Source: Hyphomicrobiales bacterium
Lineage (GTDB): Bacteria > Pseudomonadota > Alphaproteobacteria > Rhizobiales > Rhizobiaceae
Direction of reading: 5' to 3'
DNA: 64,000 bases
NCBI GenBank assembly: GCA_026400435.1
Contig: JAPLOZ010000059.1
Span: forward strand, 1 to 64,000
Position 1 is the first letter of the stretch, and every line of letters begins with the position of its first letter. The notes beneath the pieces are model-generated. The model did no database searches. It was not told the DNA's origin and saw only the letters and a program-made list of their open reading frames with translations. This document shows, piece after piece, positions 31,768-43,656 of this stretch. The translations under genes were made by a program, and so were the position numbers.

Positions 31768-32238
31768 TCAGACCGCCTGAACAACTTTCCAAACCGCCTT
31801 CGCACCCTCGCGCCGCTTCAAGTCCCGCGCGATTTCCGAGGGGCTCGGTTTGCAGAGATGCCATTGGAAATGCGGTGTGTCGGGCTTCTTCCAGTCGCCA
31901 CCCCAACTACACGCATGCTGTTTGAAGATGTCGGCGACCTTTTTGAACCACTTTTCGCCCTCGACAGGTTCCCAGAATTTCGTCTGGTGAACGACGTCGA
32001 CCGCCAGGCCGTAGCCATGCCAGCTATAGTCAGCCGTGGGAGCGTTGGTGACGGTCGATTTGGGCGGGATGATCGTGCGACCCTGTCGGTAGAGGAATCT
32101 TTGCCGTTCATCGCTCCGGAACGCCTCGAACACCATTGCCTCCAGGCCCGCCTTCCTGGCTGCATCAAGGCCCTCCTGGACAGCCTGCGCGAATTTGGGA
32201 GCCAGTTCCTTCAGGTCTTTGCTTACCGCCGTCGACAT
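31768..32238 (-). CDS. M15 family (L-Ala-D-Glu / VanY-like) peptidase, endolysin-like
   Basis: EAFRSDERQRFLYRQGR...SWHGYGLAVDVVHQT...WGGDWKKPDTPHFQW Zn-ligand pattern; no signal peptide. Confidence 0.85.
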   Translation of the reverse strand: MSTAVSKDLKELAPKFAQAVQEGLDAARKAGLEAMVFEAFRSDERQRFLYRQGRTIIPPKSTVTNAPTADYSWHGYGLAVDVVHQTKFWEPVEGEKWFKKVADIFKQHACSWGGDWKKPDTPHFQWHLCKPSPSEIARDLKRREGAKAVWKVVQAV

Positions 32239-32251
32239 TTTTGGTTCTCCC

Positions 32252-33454
32252 TCACGCCACGCCTTCCTGCGGATGCCCGTGCGCCCACTCCATGGGGACG
32301 AAGGACGCCTCGGCCATCGCCAGCCATTGCGGGTCGGCGCCTTGCTCTGCCGTTCCTGCGGCTTCCGGAGCGACCGCAGACGGCGCCCCTGCAGCAGCGG
32401 CAGCCACGAGTGCTGCCTGTGCCTGGGCAGACTTCGCTGGGAGGACGCTGTCCTGAGACGGTTCGTCAGGGCTCTTTTCGGACGGCTTCACGGTTGCGCG
32501 GACGACCATGAGCCTGTTGAGCACATCGAACCAGAACGGTGCGCCCAGCATGATCGCGAGGGCCGTGATGAACCAGCCGGGAACCGCGGACGCGACCGCT
32601 GACAGCCAACTGCGGCAGGATCGCGCCGTGTCTTGACCGGCGTCTGTTCCGGAGGAGTTTTGCGCCGGTGTGCAAGCCTGAGGGCCGGGATAAGGAATGT
32701 ACGATCCTTCATTGGATGCCCAGCCGGCCGGGTAGCCGATCGCCGCAAATTCGCCCTTGAGCTCAGCAATCGACTTTTTCGTCGCGGCGTCCCCGGTATT
32801 GATCGCTTTTTCGGCCTCCGCCACGACGGCGGCGCGCAGCGCCTTGTCGGTGACAAGGTGCCGGGCAATGGTCAGCGCGTCGACGTTCAGCGAAACGGCG
32901 GCGAACAGGCCGAGACCGGCTAGAACGAAGCTGTTGCGTCTCTTGTACCATCCCGACACCCGATCCATTGTCCCATCGAACCAGCCTTCGAGCCTGCGCC
33001 GCAGTGCGGCGAGATCGCTGCCGGTGGATTCGATCATCGCAAGGACGACCTGTTTGACTGGATTGGCGGCCTCGATCGTATCGAGCGAAGCGCGCAGCGA
33101 TTCCAGCGACAGGGGCGACGGGGTGTGCTCCGGGCGCAAGATGTCGAGAATGGCCAGGGAGAAGCTTTCGCGGGGTATGTAGGATGGCAGCGAGCGACTG
33201 CCCGAAACGTAAGACCCGTCGTACAGCGCCGAGATGACCGGATGCTCGTAGAAGCGCCTCACGAGATCGGCATTGTCCTTTCCGAGAAGTTCCTTGATGC
33301 CCTTCTCGAGGTATTTGGCCCGTGTCTTCACGACGGTTTCGACCGCCTCGCAAAACGCCGTTGCGATCAGGCTCATGAAAAAGAAGAGGAGTGCGATGCC
33401 AATCCCGACTTCAATAACCTCGGAGCCAAACATAAGACCATCCAAAGGTTGCAT
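32252..33454 (-). CDS. hypothetical membrane protein paired with M15 peptidase
   Basis: N-terminal TM segment GIGIALLFFFMSLIATAFCEAVETVVKTRAKYLEKGIKELLG, central and C-terminal TM segments, Ala-rich tail. Confidence 0.75.
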   Translation of the reverse strand: MQPLDGLMFGSEVIEVGIGIALLFFFMSLIATAFCEAVETVVKTRAKYLEKGIKELLGKDNADLVRRFYEHPVISALYDGSYVSGSRSLPSYIPRESFSLAILDILRPEHTPSPLSLESLRASLDTIEAANPVKQVVLAMIESTGSDLAALRRRLEGWFDGTMDRVSGWYKRRNSFVLAGLGLFAAVSLNVDALTIARHLVTDKALRAAVVAEAEKAINTGDAATKKSIAELKGEFAAIGYPAGWASNEGSYIPYPGPQACTPAQNSSGTDAGQDTARSCRSWLSAVASAVPGWFITALAIMLGAPFWFDVLNRLMVVRATVKPSEKSPDEPSQDSVLPAKSAQAQAALVAAAAAGAPSAVAPEAAGTAEQGADPQWLAMAEASFVPMEWAHGHPQEGVA

Positions 33455-33582
33455 AAGAGAGATTCAATACAACTTAAAGTAAATCATCCGTTCGTCAAGC
33501 TCCCCGGAACACCCATTCGCCGCCTTGAGCGGAGTCAGGCATCGAAGTAAGACGAACCTTTGCCGACACAGGTCTCCCAGGA

Positions 33583-35584
<2,002 letters not shown>

Positions 35585-35585
<1 letters not shown>

Positions 35586-36322
35586 TGAAGGAACCGCCGG
35601 CGTCCATACTCTTCGATCTCGACGGCACGCTGACAGATCCGTTCACCGGCATTACCAGGTCGCTGCAGCATGCATTGCGCGCAATGGGCCTGGAACCGCC
35701 GGCTCCAGAGGAACTGCGCCGCTACATCGGTCCGCCGCTGCAAGCCACGTTTCTGGACATACTCGGCGACGACGGCCAAGCGGCTGATGCACTTGGACAC
35801 TACCGGCAGCGCTACGGGGAGGTCGGCAAGTTCGAGAACGAACTGATCCCCGGCGTGGTCGACGCGCTCGAGGCGCTGAGCGAGGAAGGGTATGCGATGT
35901 TTGTCGCGACGTCGAAGCTCGAGACCTATTCGCTGGATATCATCGACCATTTCGGCCTCGCCCGCTTCTTCCGCACGGTGCATGGTTCGGCGCTCGACGG
36001 GTCGCGGGCCGACAAGGGTGAACTCATCCGGCATATCCTCGATGCCGAAGGGCTCGATGCAACGCGCACGGTGATGATCGGCGACCGCCTGCACGACGCC
36101 CACGGCGCCGCGAAGAATGACGTCCCGGCGATCGGCGTGCTGTGGGGCTTCGGCGACAGGAGCGAACTGGAAGGCGCCGGCGTGGCCCACATCGCCGCGA
36201 GCCCCGCCGAGCTGCCTGATCTGGTCGGCAGCATGCTGGGCCGGCGACGGCCCTCAGTCCCTGAGCGGTTGCCCCAGCCTTCCGGCGAGATCCTGCGTGA
36301 ACTGCCAGGCGACGCGGCCTGA
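35585..36322 (+). CDS. HAD family hydrolase (phosphoglycolate phosphatase-like)
   Basis: ILFDLDGTLTDPFTGI; MIGDRLHDAHGAAKNDV. Confidence 0.92.
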
Positions 36323-37129
36323 CCGGCTGCCGCGCGTGGTTGACCACTCCAGCGCTTCGGCGCGCAGCGTCTCGGGATCGACCGCGAGCCCGTGATAGCG
36401 GGCGTATCCGGCGACCATGTCCAGATAATCTTCCTGCGAACATTTGTGGAAGCCGAGCCACAGCCCGAAACGGTCCGACAGCGAGACTTTCTCCTCGACG
36501 GCTTCGCCGGGATTGATCGCGGTCGAACGCTCGTTGTCGATCATGTCGCGCGGCAACAGATGCCGGCGGTTCGACGTCGCATAGAAGATGACGTTGGCAG
36601 GCCGCCCCTCGACGCCGCCCTCCAGCGCTGCCTTGAGTGACTTGTAGGACGTATCGCCATGGTCGAAGGACAGGTCGTCGCAAAACAGGATGAAGCGATA
36701 AGGCGCGGCCTTGAGCTGTCCCATTAGCCTGGGCAGCGTATCGATGTCCTCGCGGTGGATTTCGACGAGCTTGAGCGGTTCGGCACCCTTGCGCGCGGCG
36801 TTGACAGCGGCGTGCGCGGCCTTGACGAGCGACGACTTGCCCATGCCGCGTGCGCCCCACAGAAGCACGTTGTTGGCCGGCAGGCCCGCGGCGAAACGCT
36901 CGGTGTTGTCGATGAGGATGTCGCGCACGCGGTCGACGCCGCGGATCAGCCCGATGTCGACGCGGTTGACCCGGATAACCGGTTCGAGATTGCCCTGTTC
37001 GGCCGACCAGACGAAGCAGTCCGCCGCCGCCAGATCTGACGCGACTGGCGCCGCCGGCGCGAGACGGCCGATGACCTCGATCAGCCGGTCGAGCTTTTCC
37101 GCGAGCGTTTCCAATGTCTTGTCGGTCAT
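36254..37129 (-). CDS. DUF815 domain-containing AAA-type ATP-binding protein
   Basis: NNVLLWGARGMGKSSLVKA; FCDDLSFDHGDTSYKSLKAALEGG; NVIFYATSNRRHL. Confidence 0.92.
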   Translation of the reverse strand: MTDKTLETLAEKLDRLIEVIGRLAPAAPVASDLAAADCFVWSAEQGNLEPVIRVNRVDIGLIRGVDRVRDILIDNTERFAAGLPANNVLLWGARGMGKSSLVKAAHAAVNAARKGAEPLKLVEIHREDIDTLPRLMGQLKAAPYRFILFCDDLSFDHGDTSYKSLKAALEGGVEGRPANVIFYATSNRRHLLPRDMIDNERSTAINPGEAVEEKVSLSDRFGLWLGFHKCSQEDYLDMVAGYARYHGLAVDPETLRAEALEWSTTRGSRSGRVAWQFTQDLAGRLGQPLRD

Positions 37130-37277
37130 TGCGCGGTGTTCCGGGGACATGCGAGCCGTGGCGCTGTAACACAGGGCGGTGAGGCGCGAAAGCCGGGATA
37201 TCCGGTTGCAAACACAGCTTTTGGCTCTATATTCCGGCCACTTTCCGGCCGGCTTGGGCCGCTATCAGGAGTTCTAG

Positions 37278-37613
37278 ATGTTTGTCACACCCGCATACGC
37301 GCAGAGTGCCGGCGCCAGCCCGGACATGCTGATCAGCATTTTGCCGTTTGTCCTGATTTTCGTGATCATGTATTTCCTGATCATTCGCCCGCAGCGCGCG
37401 CAGGTCAAGAAGCGCGGCGAGATGCTGGCGGCCGTCCGGCGCGGCGATACGGTCGTCACCGGCGGCGGACTGATCGGCAAGGTCACCAAGGCCTCCGACA
37501 ACGAGCTCGAACTCGATCTCGGCGGCGGCACCAAGGTCACGGCGCTTCGTTCAACGATCATGGAAGTTCGGGTCAAAGGCGAGCCTGTCGCCAACCAGAA
37601 CGCCCAGAAATAG
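37278..37613 (+). CDS. yajC: preprotein translocase subunit YajC
   Basis: FVIMYFLIIRPQRAQVKKRGEML; followed by secDF. Confidence 0.95.
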   Translation: MFVTPAYAQSAGASPDMLISILPFVLIFVIMYFLIIRPQRAQVKKRGEMLAAVRRGDTVVTGGGLIGKVTKASDNELELDLGGGTKVTALRSTIMEVRVKGEPVANQNAQK

Positions 37614-37699
37614 TCGCTTTCAGCGCGCTGAAGCGACCAAACACAGGGGCGAGACGGGAATTGCCGGTCGCCTGTTGCGTCTGACACGGAAGACCGACC

Positions 37700-40252
37700 A
37701 TGCTCTATTTCTCGCGCTGGAAGACTATATCTATCTGGGCGGTCGTCCTTCTCGGCGTCATCTTCTCGCTGCCCAACGTCTATCCGCAATCCTGGCATTC
37801 GGCGTTGCCGTCCTGGGTGCCCGACCGGCCGATGACGCTGGGCCTCGACCTGCAGGGCGGCTCGCACATCCTTTTGCAGATCGAGCGCCAGGACCTCGCC
37901 GACGAACGGCTTCAAGTCACGCGCGACGACATACGCACGCTGCTGCGCGACGCCAAGATCGGCTACACCGGGCTGACCGGCAGCGGCAACTCCGTGCAGG
38001 TGCGCATCCGCGACGTCGCCGAACTCGACGCCGCCAAGACCGCGCTGGCGTCCCTGCTGGAGCCGGTGGCGTCGAGCCTGTTTGGCGCCGGCAGCATCAC
38101 CGAGCGCTCGCTCGAAGAGCCCGAGCCCGGCGTGCTGCGCTACACGCTCACAGAGGAAGGCCTGAACTACCGCCTGGGCAGCGCGCTGACGCAGTCGATC
38201 GAAGTCGTGGGCCGCCGCGTCAACGAACTTGGCACAACCGAGCCGATCATCCAGCGCCAGGGCAGCGACCGCATCCTGGTCCAGGTGCCGGGCCTGCAGG
38301 ATCCGCAGCGGCTGAAGGACATTCTGGGCCAGACCGCCAAGCTGAGCTTCCAGATGGTCGATCAGACCATGCCGGTGCAGGAGGCGATCGAGGGCCGCCC
38401 GCCGGCGGGTTCCACGGTCATGTATTCGGCCGACGATCCGCCTGTGCCGTATCTGATCGAGAACCGCATCATCGTGTCGGGCGAGAACCTGGTCGACGCG
38501 CAGGCGTCGTTCGACCAGCGCACAAGCGAGCCGGTCGTCTCGTTCCGCTTCGATTCCAAGGGGGCGCAGCGGTTCGGCCAGGCCACGCAGCAAAATGTTG
38601 GCAAGCTGTTTGCGATCATCCTCGACAACCAGGTGATTTCAGCGCCGCAGATCCGCGAGCCGATCCTCGGCGGCACCGGCCAGATATCCGGCAATTTCAG
38701 CGTCGAGGGCGCAAACGATCTCGCGGTCCTGCTGCGCGCCGGCGCCTTGCCGGCAAACCTGACGATTGTCGAGGAGCGCACCGTTGGACCGGGCCTGGGC
38801 CAGGATTCCATCGACGCCGGCAAGATCGCGAGCGTCATCGGCGCGATCCTCGTCGTGGTGTTCATGGTCGTGGCCTATGGCACGCTCGGCGTCATCGCCA
38901 ACATCGCGCTGGTGGCCAACGTGGCGATGATCGTCGCCATCCTGTCCATTCTCGGGGCGACACTGACACTGCCCGGCATCGCGGGCATCGTGCTGACCAT
39001 CGGCATGGCGGTGGATTCCAACGTGCTGATCTACGAGCGCATACGCGAAGAGCGGCGCAACGGGCGATCGGTGATCCAGTCGATCGATACGGGCTTCTCC
39101 AAGGCGCTGGCCACGATTGTCGATGCCAACGTCACCACGCTGATTGCAGCGGCCGTGCTGTTCTATCTGGGAACCGGCCCGGTGAAGGGCTTCGCCGTCA
39201 CGCTGGCGATCGGCATTGTGACAACAGTGTTCACCGCCTTCACCTTCACCCGCTGGCTCGTCGCCGAGTGGGTCCGCCGCAGCAAGCCGAAGGAACTGCC
39301 GAAGGGCATCCTGACGCTGGTCCCGCCGGGCACCAAGATCCCGTTCATGGGCATAAGGCGCTACACGTTCGCGCTGTCGTCGGCGCTGTCGATATTGTCC
39401 ATCGTGCTGTTCATGACGATGGGCATGAACTACGGCGTCGATTTCAAGGGCGGATCGCTGATCGAGGTCCAGTCGAAGAGTGGCGCAGCCGACCTGGCCG
39501 ATCTTCGCGCGCGGCTTTCGGAGCTCAACATCGGCGACGTCCAGGTGCAGCAGTTCGGCGACCCGACGGACGTCCTGATCCGCGTCGGCGCGCAGGACGG
39601 CGGAGACAACGCGGAACAGACCGTCGTCACCAAGGTGCGCGGCGAGCTTGAGGAAACCTACGACTTCCGGCGCATCGAGACAGTTGGCCCGACCGTTTCG
39701 AGCGAGCTTGCCGCGCAGGGCACGATCGGCGTGATCGTCGCGCTGGGTCTCGTGCTGGTTTACGTCTGGTTCCGGTTCGAGTGGCAGTTCGCCATGGGCG
39801 CCATCATTGCGACGATCCACGATATCGTGATGACCATCGGCTTCTTCGTCATCAGCGGGGTCGAGTTCAACCAGTCGTCGATAGCGGCCATCCTGACGAT
39901 CGTCGGCTACTCCCTGAACGATACGGTCGTAGTGTATGACCGCATCCGTGAAGAGCTTCGAAAATACAAGAAGATGCCGCTCGGCCAGTTGCTCAACACG
40001 GCGATCAACGAAACGCTGTCTCGCACGACGATGACGTCGCTGACGACGGTTCTGGCGCTGCTGGCGCTGTTCATATTCGGCGGCGAAGTCATCCGGTCGT
40101 TCACGGCCGCCATGCTGTTCGGCGTCGTATTCGGGACCTACTCGTCGATCTTCATCGCCGCGCCCCTGCTCATCCTGTTCAAGCTGCGCCCGGGTTCGGC
40201 AGATGCTCCTGAAAAGGACGCCGCGGCCGAAGGCAAAGCGGTCGCGACCTGA
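37700..40252 (+). CDS. secD: protein translocase subunit SecDF (fused SecD-SecF)
   Basis: GLDLQGGSHILLQIE; single ORF continues to SecF GMNYGVDFKGGSLIEV...GYSLNDTVVVYDRIREELRK. Confidence 0.96.
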   Translation: MLYFSRWKTISIWAVVLLGVIFSLPNVYPQSWHSALPSWVPDRPMTLGLDLQGGSHILLQIERQDLADERLQVTRDDIRTLLRDAKIGYTGLTGSGNSVQVRIRDVAELDAAKTALASLLEPVASSLFGAGSITERSLEEPEPGVLRYTLTEEGLNYRLGSALTQSIEVVGRRVNELGTTEPIIQRQGSDRILVQVPGLQDPQRLKDILGQTAKLSFQMVDQTMPVQEAIEGRPPAGSTVMYSADDPPVPYLIENRIIVSGENLVDAQASFDQRTSEPVVSFRFDSKGAQRFGQATQQNVGKLFAIILDNQVISAPQIREPILGGTGQISGNFSVEGANDLAVLLRAGALPANLTIVEERTVGPGLGQDSIDAGKIASVIGAILVVVFMVVAYGTLGVIANIALVANVAMIVAILSILGATLTLPGIAGIVLTIGMAVDSNVLIYERIREERRNGRSVIQSIDTGFSKALATIVDANVTTLIAAAVLFYLGTGPVKGFAVTLAIGIVTTVFTAFTFTRWLVAEWVRRSKPKELPKGILTLVPPGTKIPFMGIRRYTFALSSALSILSIVLFMTMGMNYGVDFKGGSLIEVQSKSGAADLADLRARLSELNIGDVQVQQFGDPTDVLIRVGAQDGGDNAEQTVVTKVRGELEETYDFRRIETVGPTVSSELAAQGTIGVIVALGLVLVYVWFRFEWQFAMGAIIATIHDIVMTIGFFVISGVEFNQSSIAAILTIVGYSLNDTVVVYDRIREELRKYKKMPLGQLLNTAINETLSRTTMTSLTTVLALLALFIFGGEVIRSFTAAMLFGVVFGTYSSIFIAAPLLILFKLRPGSADAPEKDAAAEGKAVAT

Positions 40253-40257
40253 GGCCA

Positions 40258-40647
40258 ATGAACCAGGGGATCATCATCCGCGAGGCGCATTTCCCCGGTC
40301 GTGCGCCGGTGGATGCCTACGGCAACGGTGGTTTCCGGTTCGCGGACATGTCGCATCGCGGGTCGATCCTGTGTCTCCCCTCCGGCATCCATGGCTGGGA
40401 GCCGGGCGATCCTGCAGCACTCGTCCAAGGCGATTTCGAGCGCGTGTTCCAGCAGTCCGGACGGATCGAGATATTGCTGGTCGGCACGGGAAGCGCGTTG
40501 AAGCCGCTGCCGCCTCGACTGCGCCAGGCATTCCGTGACGCCGGTATCTCCGCCGACCCGATGTCGACCGGCGCCGCCGTGCGCACCTACAACGTCCTGC
40601 TGGCCGAGGACCGCGCCGTGGCGGCCGCCTTTGTCGCCGTCGACTGA
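40258..40647 (+). CDS. Mth938-like domain-containing protein (DUF498)
   Basis: LLVGTGSALKPLPPRLRQAFRDAGISADPMSTGAAVRTYNVLLAEDR. Confidence 0.9.
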   Translation: MNQGIIIREAHFPGRAPVDAYGNGGFRFADMSHRGSILCLPSGIHGWEPGDPAALVQGDFERVFQQSGRIEILLVGTGSALKPLPPRLRQAFRDAGISADPMSTGAAVRTYNVLLAEDRAVAAAFVAVD

Positions 40648-41479
40648 AAGCCAGCCGCTGCTGGACCTGGTGCGGGCGGCAGACCGCGACCGCTACGTCT
40701 CCGTGCTGTACGCCCCGCAGGACAGGCGCGCCGACCTCCTGGCGCTCGATGCCTTCGACGCCGAAATCAGCGCAATACGCGACCGCGTCAGCGAGGCGCT
40801 GCCGGGCGAGATAAGGTTGCAGTGGTGGCGCGACGTGATCGCCGCGAACGAGGCCGGCGCTGGCGCCGGACATCCCGTGGCGGAAGCGTTGCTTGACGCC
40901 ATCCGGCGCAACAACCTGCCGCGCGAGACCTTCCAGAACTATCTCGACGCCAGGATTTTCGATCTCTACGACGATCCGATGCCGACGCGCGGCGACCTTG
41001 AGGGATATTGCGGCGAGACGTCGGCGGCGATCGTCCAGCTTTCGGCGATCGTGCTCGACCCCAAGGCCGCGGCGCGGACCGCCGGCATGGCAGGCCACGC
41101 TGGCTGCGCGCTGGGTATCGTTCGCCTGCTCGGAAAGCTGGGGCAGCATCGCCGTCGCGGGCAGTGCTTCGTTCCCAAGGATATTCTTTCCGCTGCCGGC
41201 ACGACGCCGCAGGAATTCGTCGCCGGCGGCGGCCCGAACGCGGCGCGCGCGGTGGCGGCCATGATCGCGCTGGCCCGCGAACATCTTTCCGCATTCGAGC
41301 AGAGCGCTGCCGGCCTGCCTGCAACCGCGCGCGCCGCGTTCCTGCCTGTCGCAACGACGGGCGCAATCCTGTCGAAGATGGCTGGCCGCGAGGAGGAACT
41401 CTTGACGGCAAGCCTGGACATTGCGGCATGGCGCAAGCACTGGCTGATCTTCAGGAGAGCGGCCAAAGGGTGGCCGTGA
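40631..41479 (+). CDS. phytoene/squalene synthase family protein
   Basis: TTG start overlapping previous gene; DRDRYVSVLYAPQDRRADLLALDAF; LQWWRDVI; YCGETSAA. Confidence 0.88.
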   Translation: MSPSTESQPLLDLVRAADRDRYVSVLYAPQDRRADLLALDAFDAEISAIRDRVSEALPGEIRLQWWRDVIAANEAGAGAGHPVAEALLDAIRRNNLPRETFQNYLDARIFDLYDDPMPTRGDLEGYCGETSAAIVQLSAIVLDPKAAARTAGMAGHAGCALGIVRLLGKLGQHRRRGQCFVPKDILSAAGTTPQEFVAGGGPNAARAVAAMIALAREHLSAFEQSAAGLPATARAAFLPVATTGAILSKMAGREEELLTASLDIAAWRKHWLIFRRAAKGWP

Positions 41480-41494
41480 CGCAGGATAGACGGA

Positions 41495-42919
41495 CTACTC
41501 CGCCGCCTCGGCCCTTGCCAACAGGCCGAGCCACTCGCGGCAGTCGGCAACAGCGCGGGAAGTGACCGCGCGCCGCCTGGCGGCCGTTTTATCCTTGCCC
41601 CGGAATCGACCCTCGAAACCCTCAGGCCGCAGGTTCGTGCCGGGCTCCAGCGGTGGAAACAGGCCGAAATTGATGTTCATGGGCTGGAACGACCGCTTGC
41701 CCGGTTCGTCGTCCGAGACGAGGTGACCGCCGGTGATGTGGCCAAGCAATGAGCCCAGAGCGGTTGTGGGCGGAGGCAGGCGGACAGGCATGCCGTTCCG
41801 CTCGCCCGCTGCGAAACGGCCTGCGAGAAGTCCGATCGCTGCGCTTTCCACGTAGCCCTCGCAGCCTGTGATCTGGCCGGCGAAGCGCAGGCCCGTGCGG
41901 CTCTTCAACTGGAGCGACCCGTCGAGCAGGGTGGGCGAGTTGATGTAGGTGTTTCGGTGCAGCCCGCCCAGCCGCGCGAACTCCGCGTTCTCCAAGCCCG
42001 GGATGGCGCGGAACACGCGCACCTGTTCGCCATGCTTGAGCTTCGTCTGGAAGCCGACCATGTTGTAGAGCGTTCCGAGCGCGTTGTCCTGACGAAGCTG
42101 GACGACCGCGTAGGCCTTGACCGCGGGGTTGTGCGCGTTGGTCAGCCCCATCGGTTTCATGGGTCCGTGCCGCAGCGTTTCGGCGCCGCGCTCGGCCATC
42201 ACCTCGATGGGCAGGCAGCCGTCGAAATAGGGCGTGCCTTCCCACTGCTTGAATTCGGTCTTGCCGCCGTCCAGCAGCGCCTGGACAAAGGCCTCGTACT
42301 GGGTCTTGTCCATCGGGCAGTTGATATAGTCCTTGCCGGTGCCGCCGGGACCAATCTTGTCGTAGCGCGACTGAAACCAGCAGACATCCATGTCGATCGT
42401 GTCGAAATGCACGATCGGCGCGATGGCGTCGAAGAAGGCGAGTGCGTCGGCGCCGGTTTCCTTGGCGATCGCATCGGCGAGCGACGGCGCGGTCAGCGGC
42501 CCGGTGGCGATGATGGCCTGATCCCAGTCGGCCGGCGGCAGGCCGCAAACCTCCTCGCGCACGATCTCGATCATCGGGTGCGCTTCAAGCCTTGCGGTAA
42601 CGGCCGACGAGAAACCGTCGCGGTCGACGGCAAGGGCGCCGCCGGCGGGCACCTGGTTGGCGTCGCCGCAGGCCATGATCAGTGAGCCGGCAAGCCGCAT
42701 TTCGGCGTGCAGGAGCCCAACCGCGTTGTTCTCGGCGTCGTCCGAGCGAAACGAATTGGAGCAGACGAGTTCGGCCAGTCCGTCGCTCTTGTGGGCGTCG
42801 GTGACGCGCACCGGACGCATTTCATGCAGGATAACCGGGACGCCTGCCTCGGCCGCCTGCCAGGCGGCTTCAGAGCCGGCGAGGCCGCCGCCAACGATAT
42901 GGATGGGCTTCTTGTTCAT
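41495..42919 (-). CDS. trmFO: methylenetetrahydrofolate--tRNA-(uracil(54)-C(5))-methyltransferase (FADH2)
   Basis: [43 protein letters not shown]. Confidence 0.97.
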   Translation of the reverse strand: MNKKPIHIVGGGLAGSEAAWQAAEAGVPVILHEMRPVRVTDAHKSDGLAELVCSNSFRSDDAENNAVGLLHAEMRLAGSLIMACGDANQVPAGGALAVDRDGFSSAVTARLEAHPMIEIVREEVCGLPPADWDQAIIATGPLTAPSLADAIAKETGADALAFFDAIAPIVHFDTIDMDVCWFQSRYDKIGPGGTGKDYINCPMDKTQYEAFVQALLDGGKTEFKQWEGTPYFDGCLPIEVMAERGAETLRHGPMKPMGLTNAHNPAVKAYAVVQLRQDNALGTLYNMVGFQTKLKHGEQVRVFRAIPGLENAEFARLGGLHRNTYINSPTLLDGSLQLKSRTGLRFAGQITGCEGYVESAAIGLLAGRFAAGERNGMPVRLPPPTTALGSLLGHITGGHLVSDDEPGKRSFQPMNINFGLFPPLEPGTNLRPEGFEGRFRGKDKTAARRRAVTSRAVADCREWLGLLARAEAAE

Positions 42920-42966
42920 AGCGCGTCGCAATAATGCCTTGACCCGTCCAATGCAAATGCAGACGA

Positions 42967-43611
42967 ATGCGCGTTATGAAGTTGACTAAGAATCGGCCGG
43001 CCCCAGGTACCAGTCGGCGGGCGGCAAAACTCCCGGCGCTCCTGGTGGCTTTCGCCGCCGCATTCAATGGTTCCCTCGCCGAGGCGGCAGTCGCGGCCGG
43101 CACGCCCAAGACGATCCAGGTCTGTCATGGTTACGGCTGCAAGTTTCACTCGAGCCTGGTGCTGACGGCGTCGGACGGCGCGCGGTTCCGTTCGATCATG
43201 TCGGCCGGAGCGGGCTCGCCGGAGGCAGAACGGGCCGCACTCTCACGCGCGGTTCGCTACTACGAGGAAAGAACCTTCGCTGCCACCGGTTTCCGCGACC
43301 TTCCCAAGACGCAGATCGGCAAGCCTGAGCGCGGCCAGATGGACTGTATCGACGAGTCCACCAACACCCGCGCGCTTCTGCTCTATCTCGCCGAGCGTGG
43401 TCTGCTCAGGCATCACAAGGTCGAGCACAACGTCAGCCGGGGCTTTTTCCTCGACAAGCGCTACCCTCACTTCACGGCGGTGATCAGCGATCCCGCGGGC
43501 GTCGAATGGGTGGTGGACTCCTGGTACAAGCCGATGGGCGGCGCGCCGGACATCATGCCCCTGGGGCAATGGAAGCTTCGGGGCCAGTACGACAGCGAGC
43601 CGCTGAACTAG
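42967..43611 (+). CDS. hypothetical secreted protein
   Basis: Signal-like N-terminus; [55 protein letters not shown]. Confidence 0.75.
   Translation: MRVMKLTKNRPAPGTSRRAAKLPALLVAFAAAFNGSLAEAAVAAGTPKTIQVCHGYGCKFHSSLVLTASDGARFRSIMSAGAGSPEAERAALSRAVRYYEERTFAATGFRDLPKTQIGKPERGQMDCIDESTNTRALLLYLAERGLLRHHKVEHNVSRGFFLDKRYPHFTAVISDPAGVEWVVDSWYKPMGGAPDIMPLGQWKLRGQYDSEPLN
43595..43609 (+). repeat. 15-bp direct repeat copy 1 (gcgagccgctgaact)
   Basis: Identical copy at 44345-44359 flanking the methyltransferase-family gene. Confidence 0.7.
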
Positions 43612-43656
43612 CGCGATCTAGCTTGAACGCTTTAGCTGGCGGCTATCGGCGCAGTC

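Noticed and set aside
31768-33454. Prophage remnant
   Set aside because: Only one endolysin-like gene; no terminase, capsid, tail or integrase ORFs in the neighbourhood.
38639-40258. 539-aa minus-strand ORF opposite secDF
   Set aside because: Shadow ORF with low-complexity Arg/Asp/Gly/His composition.
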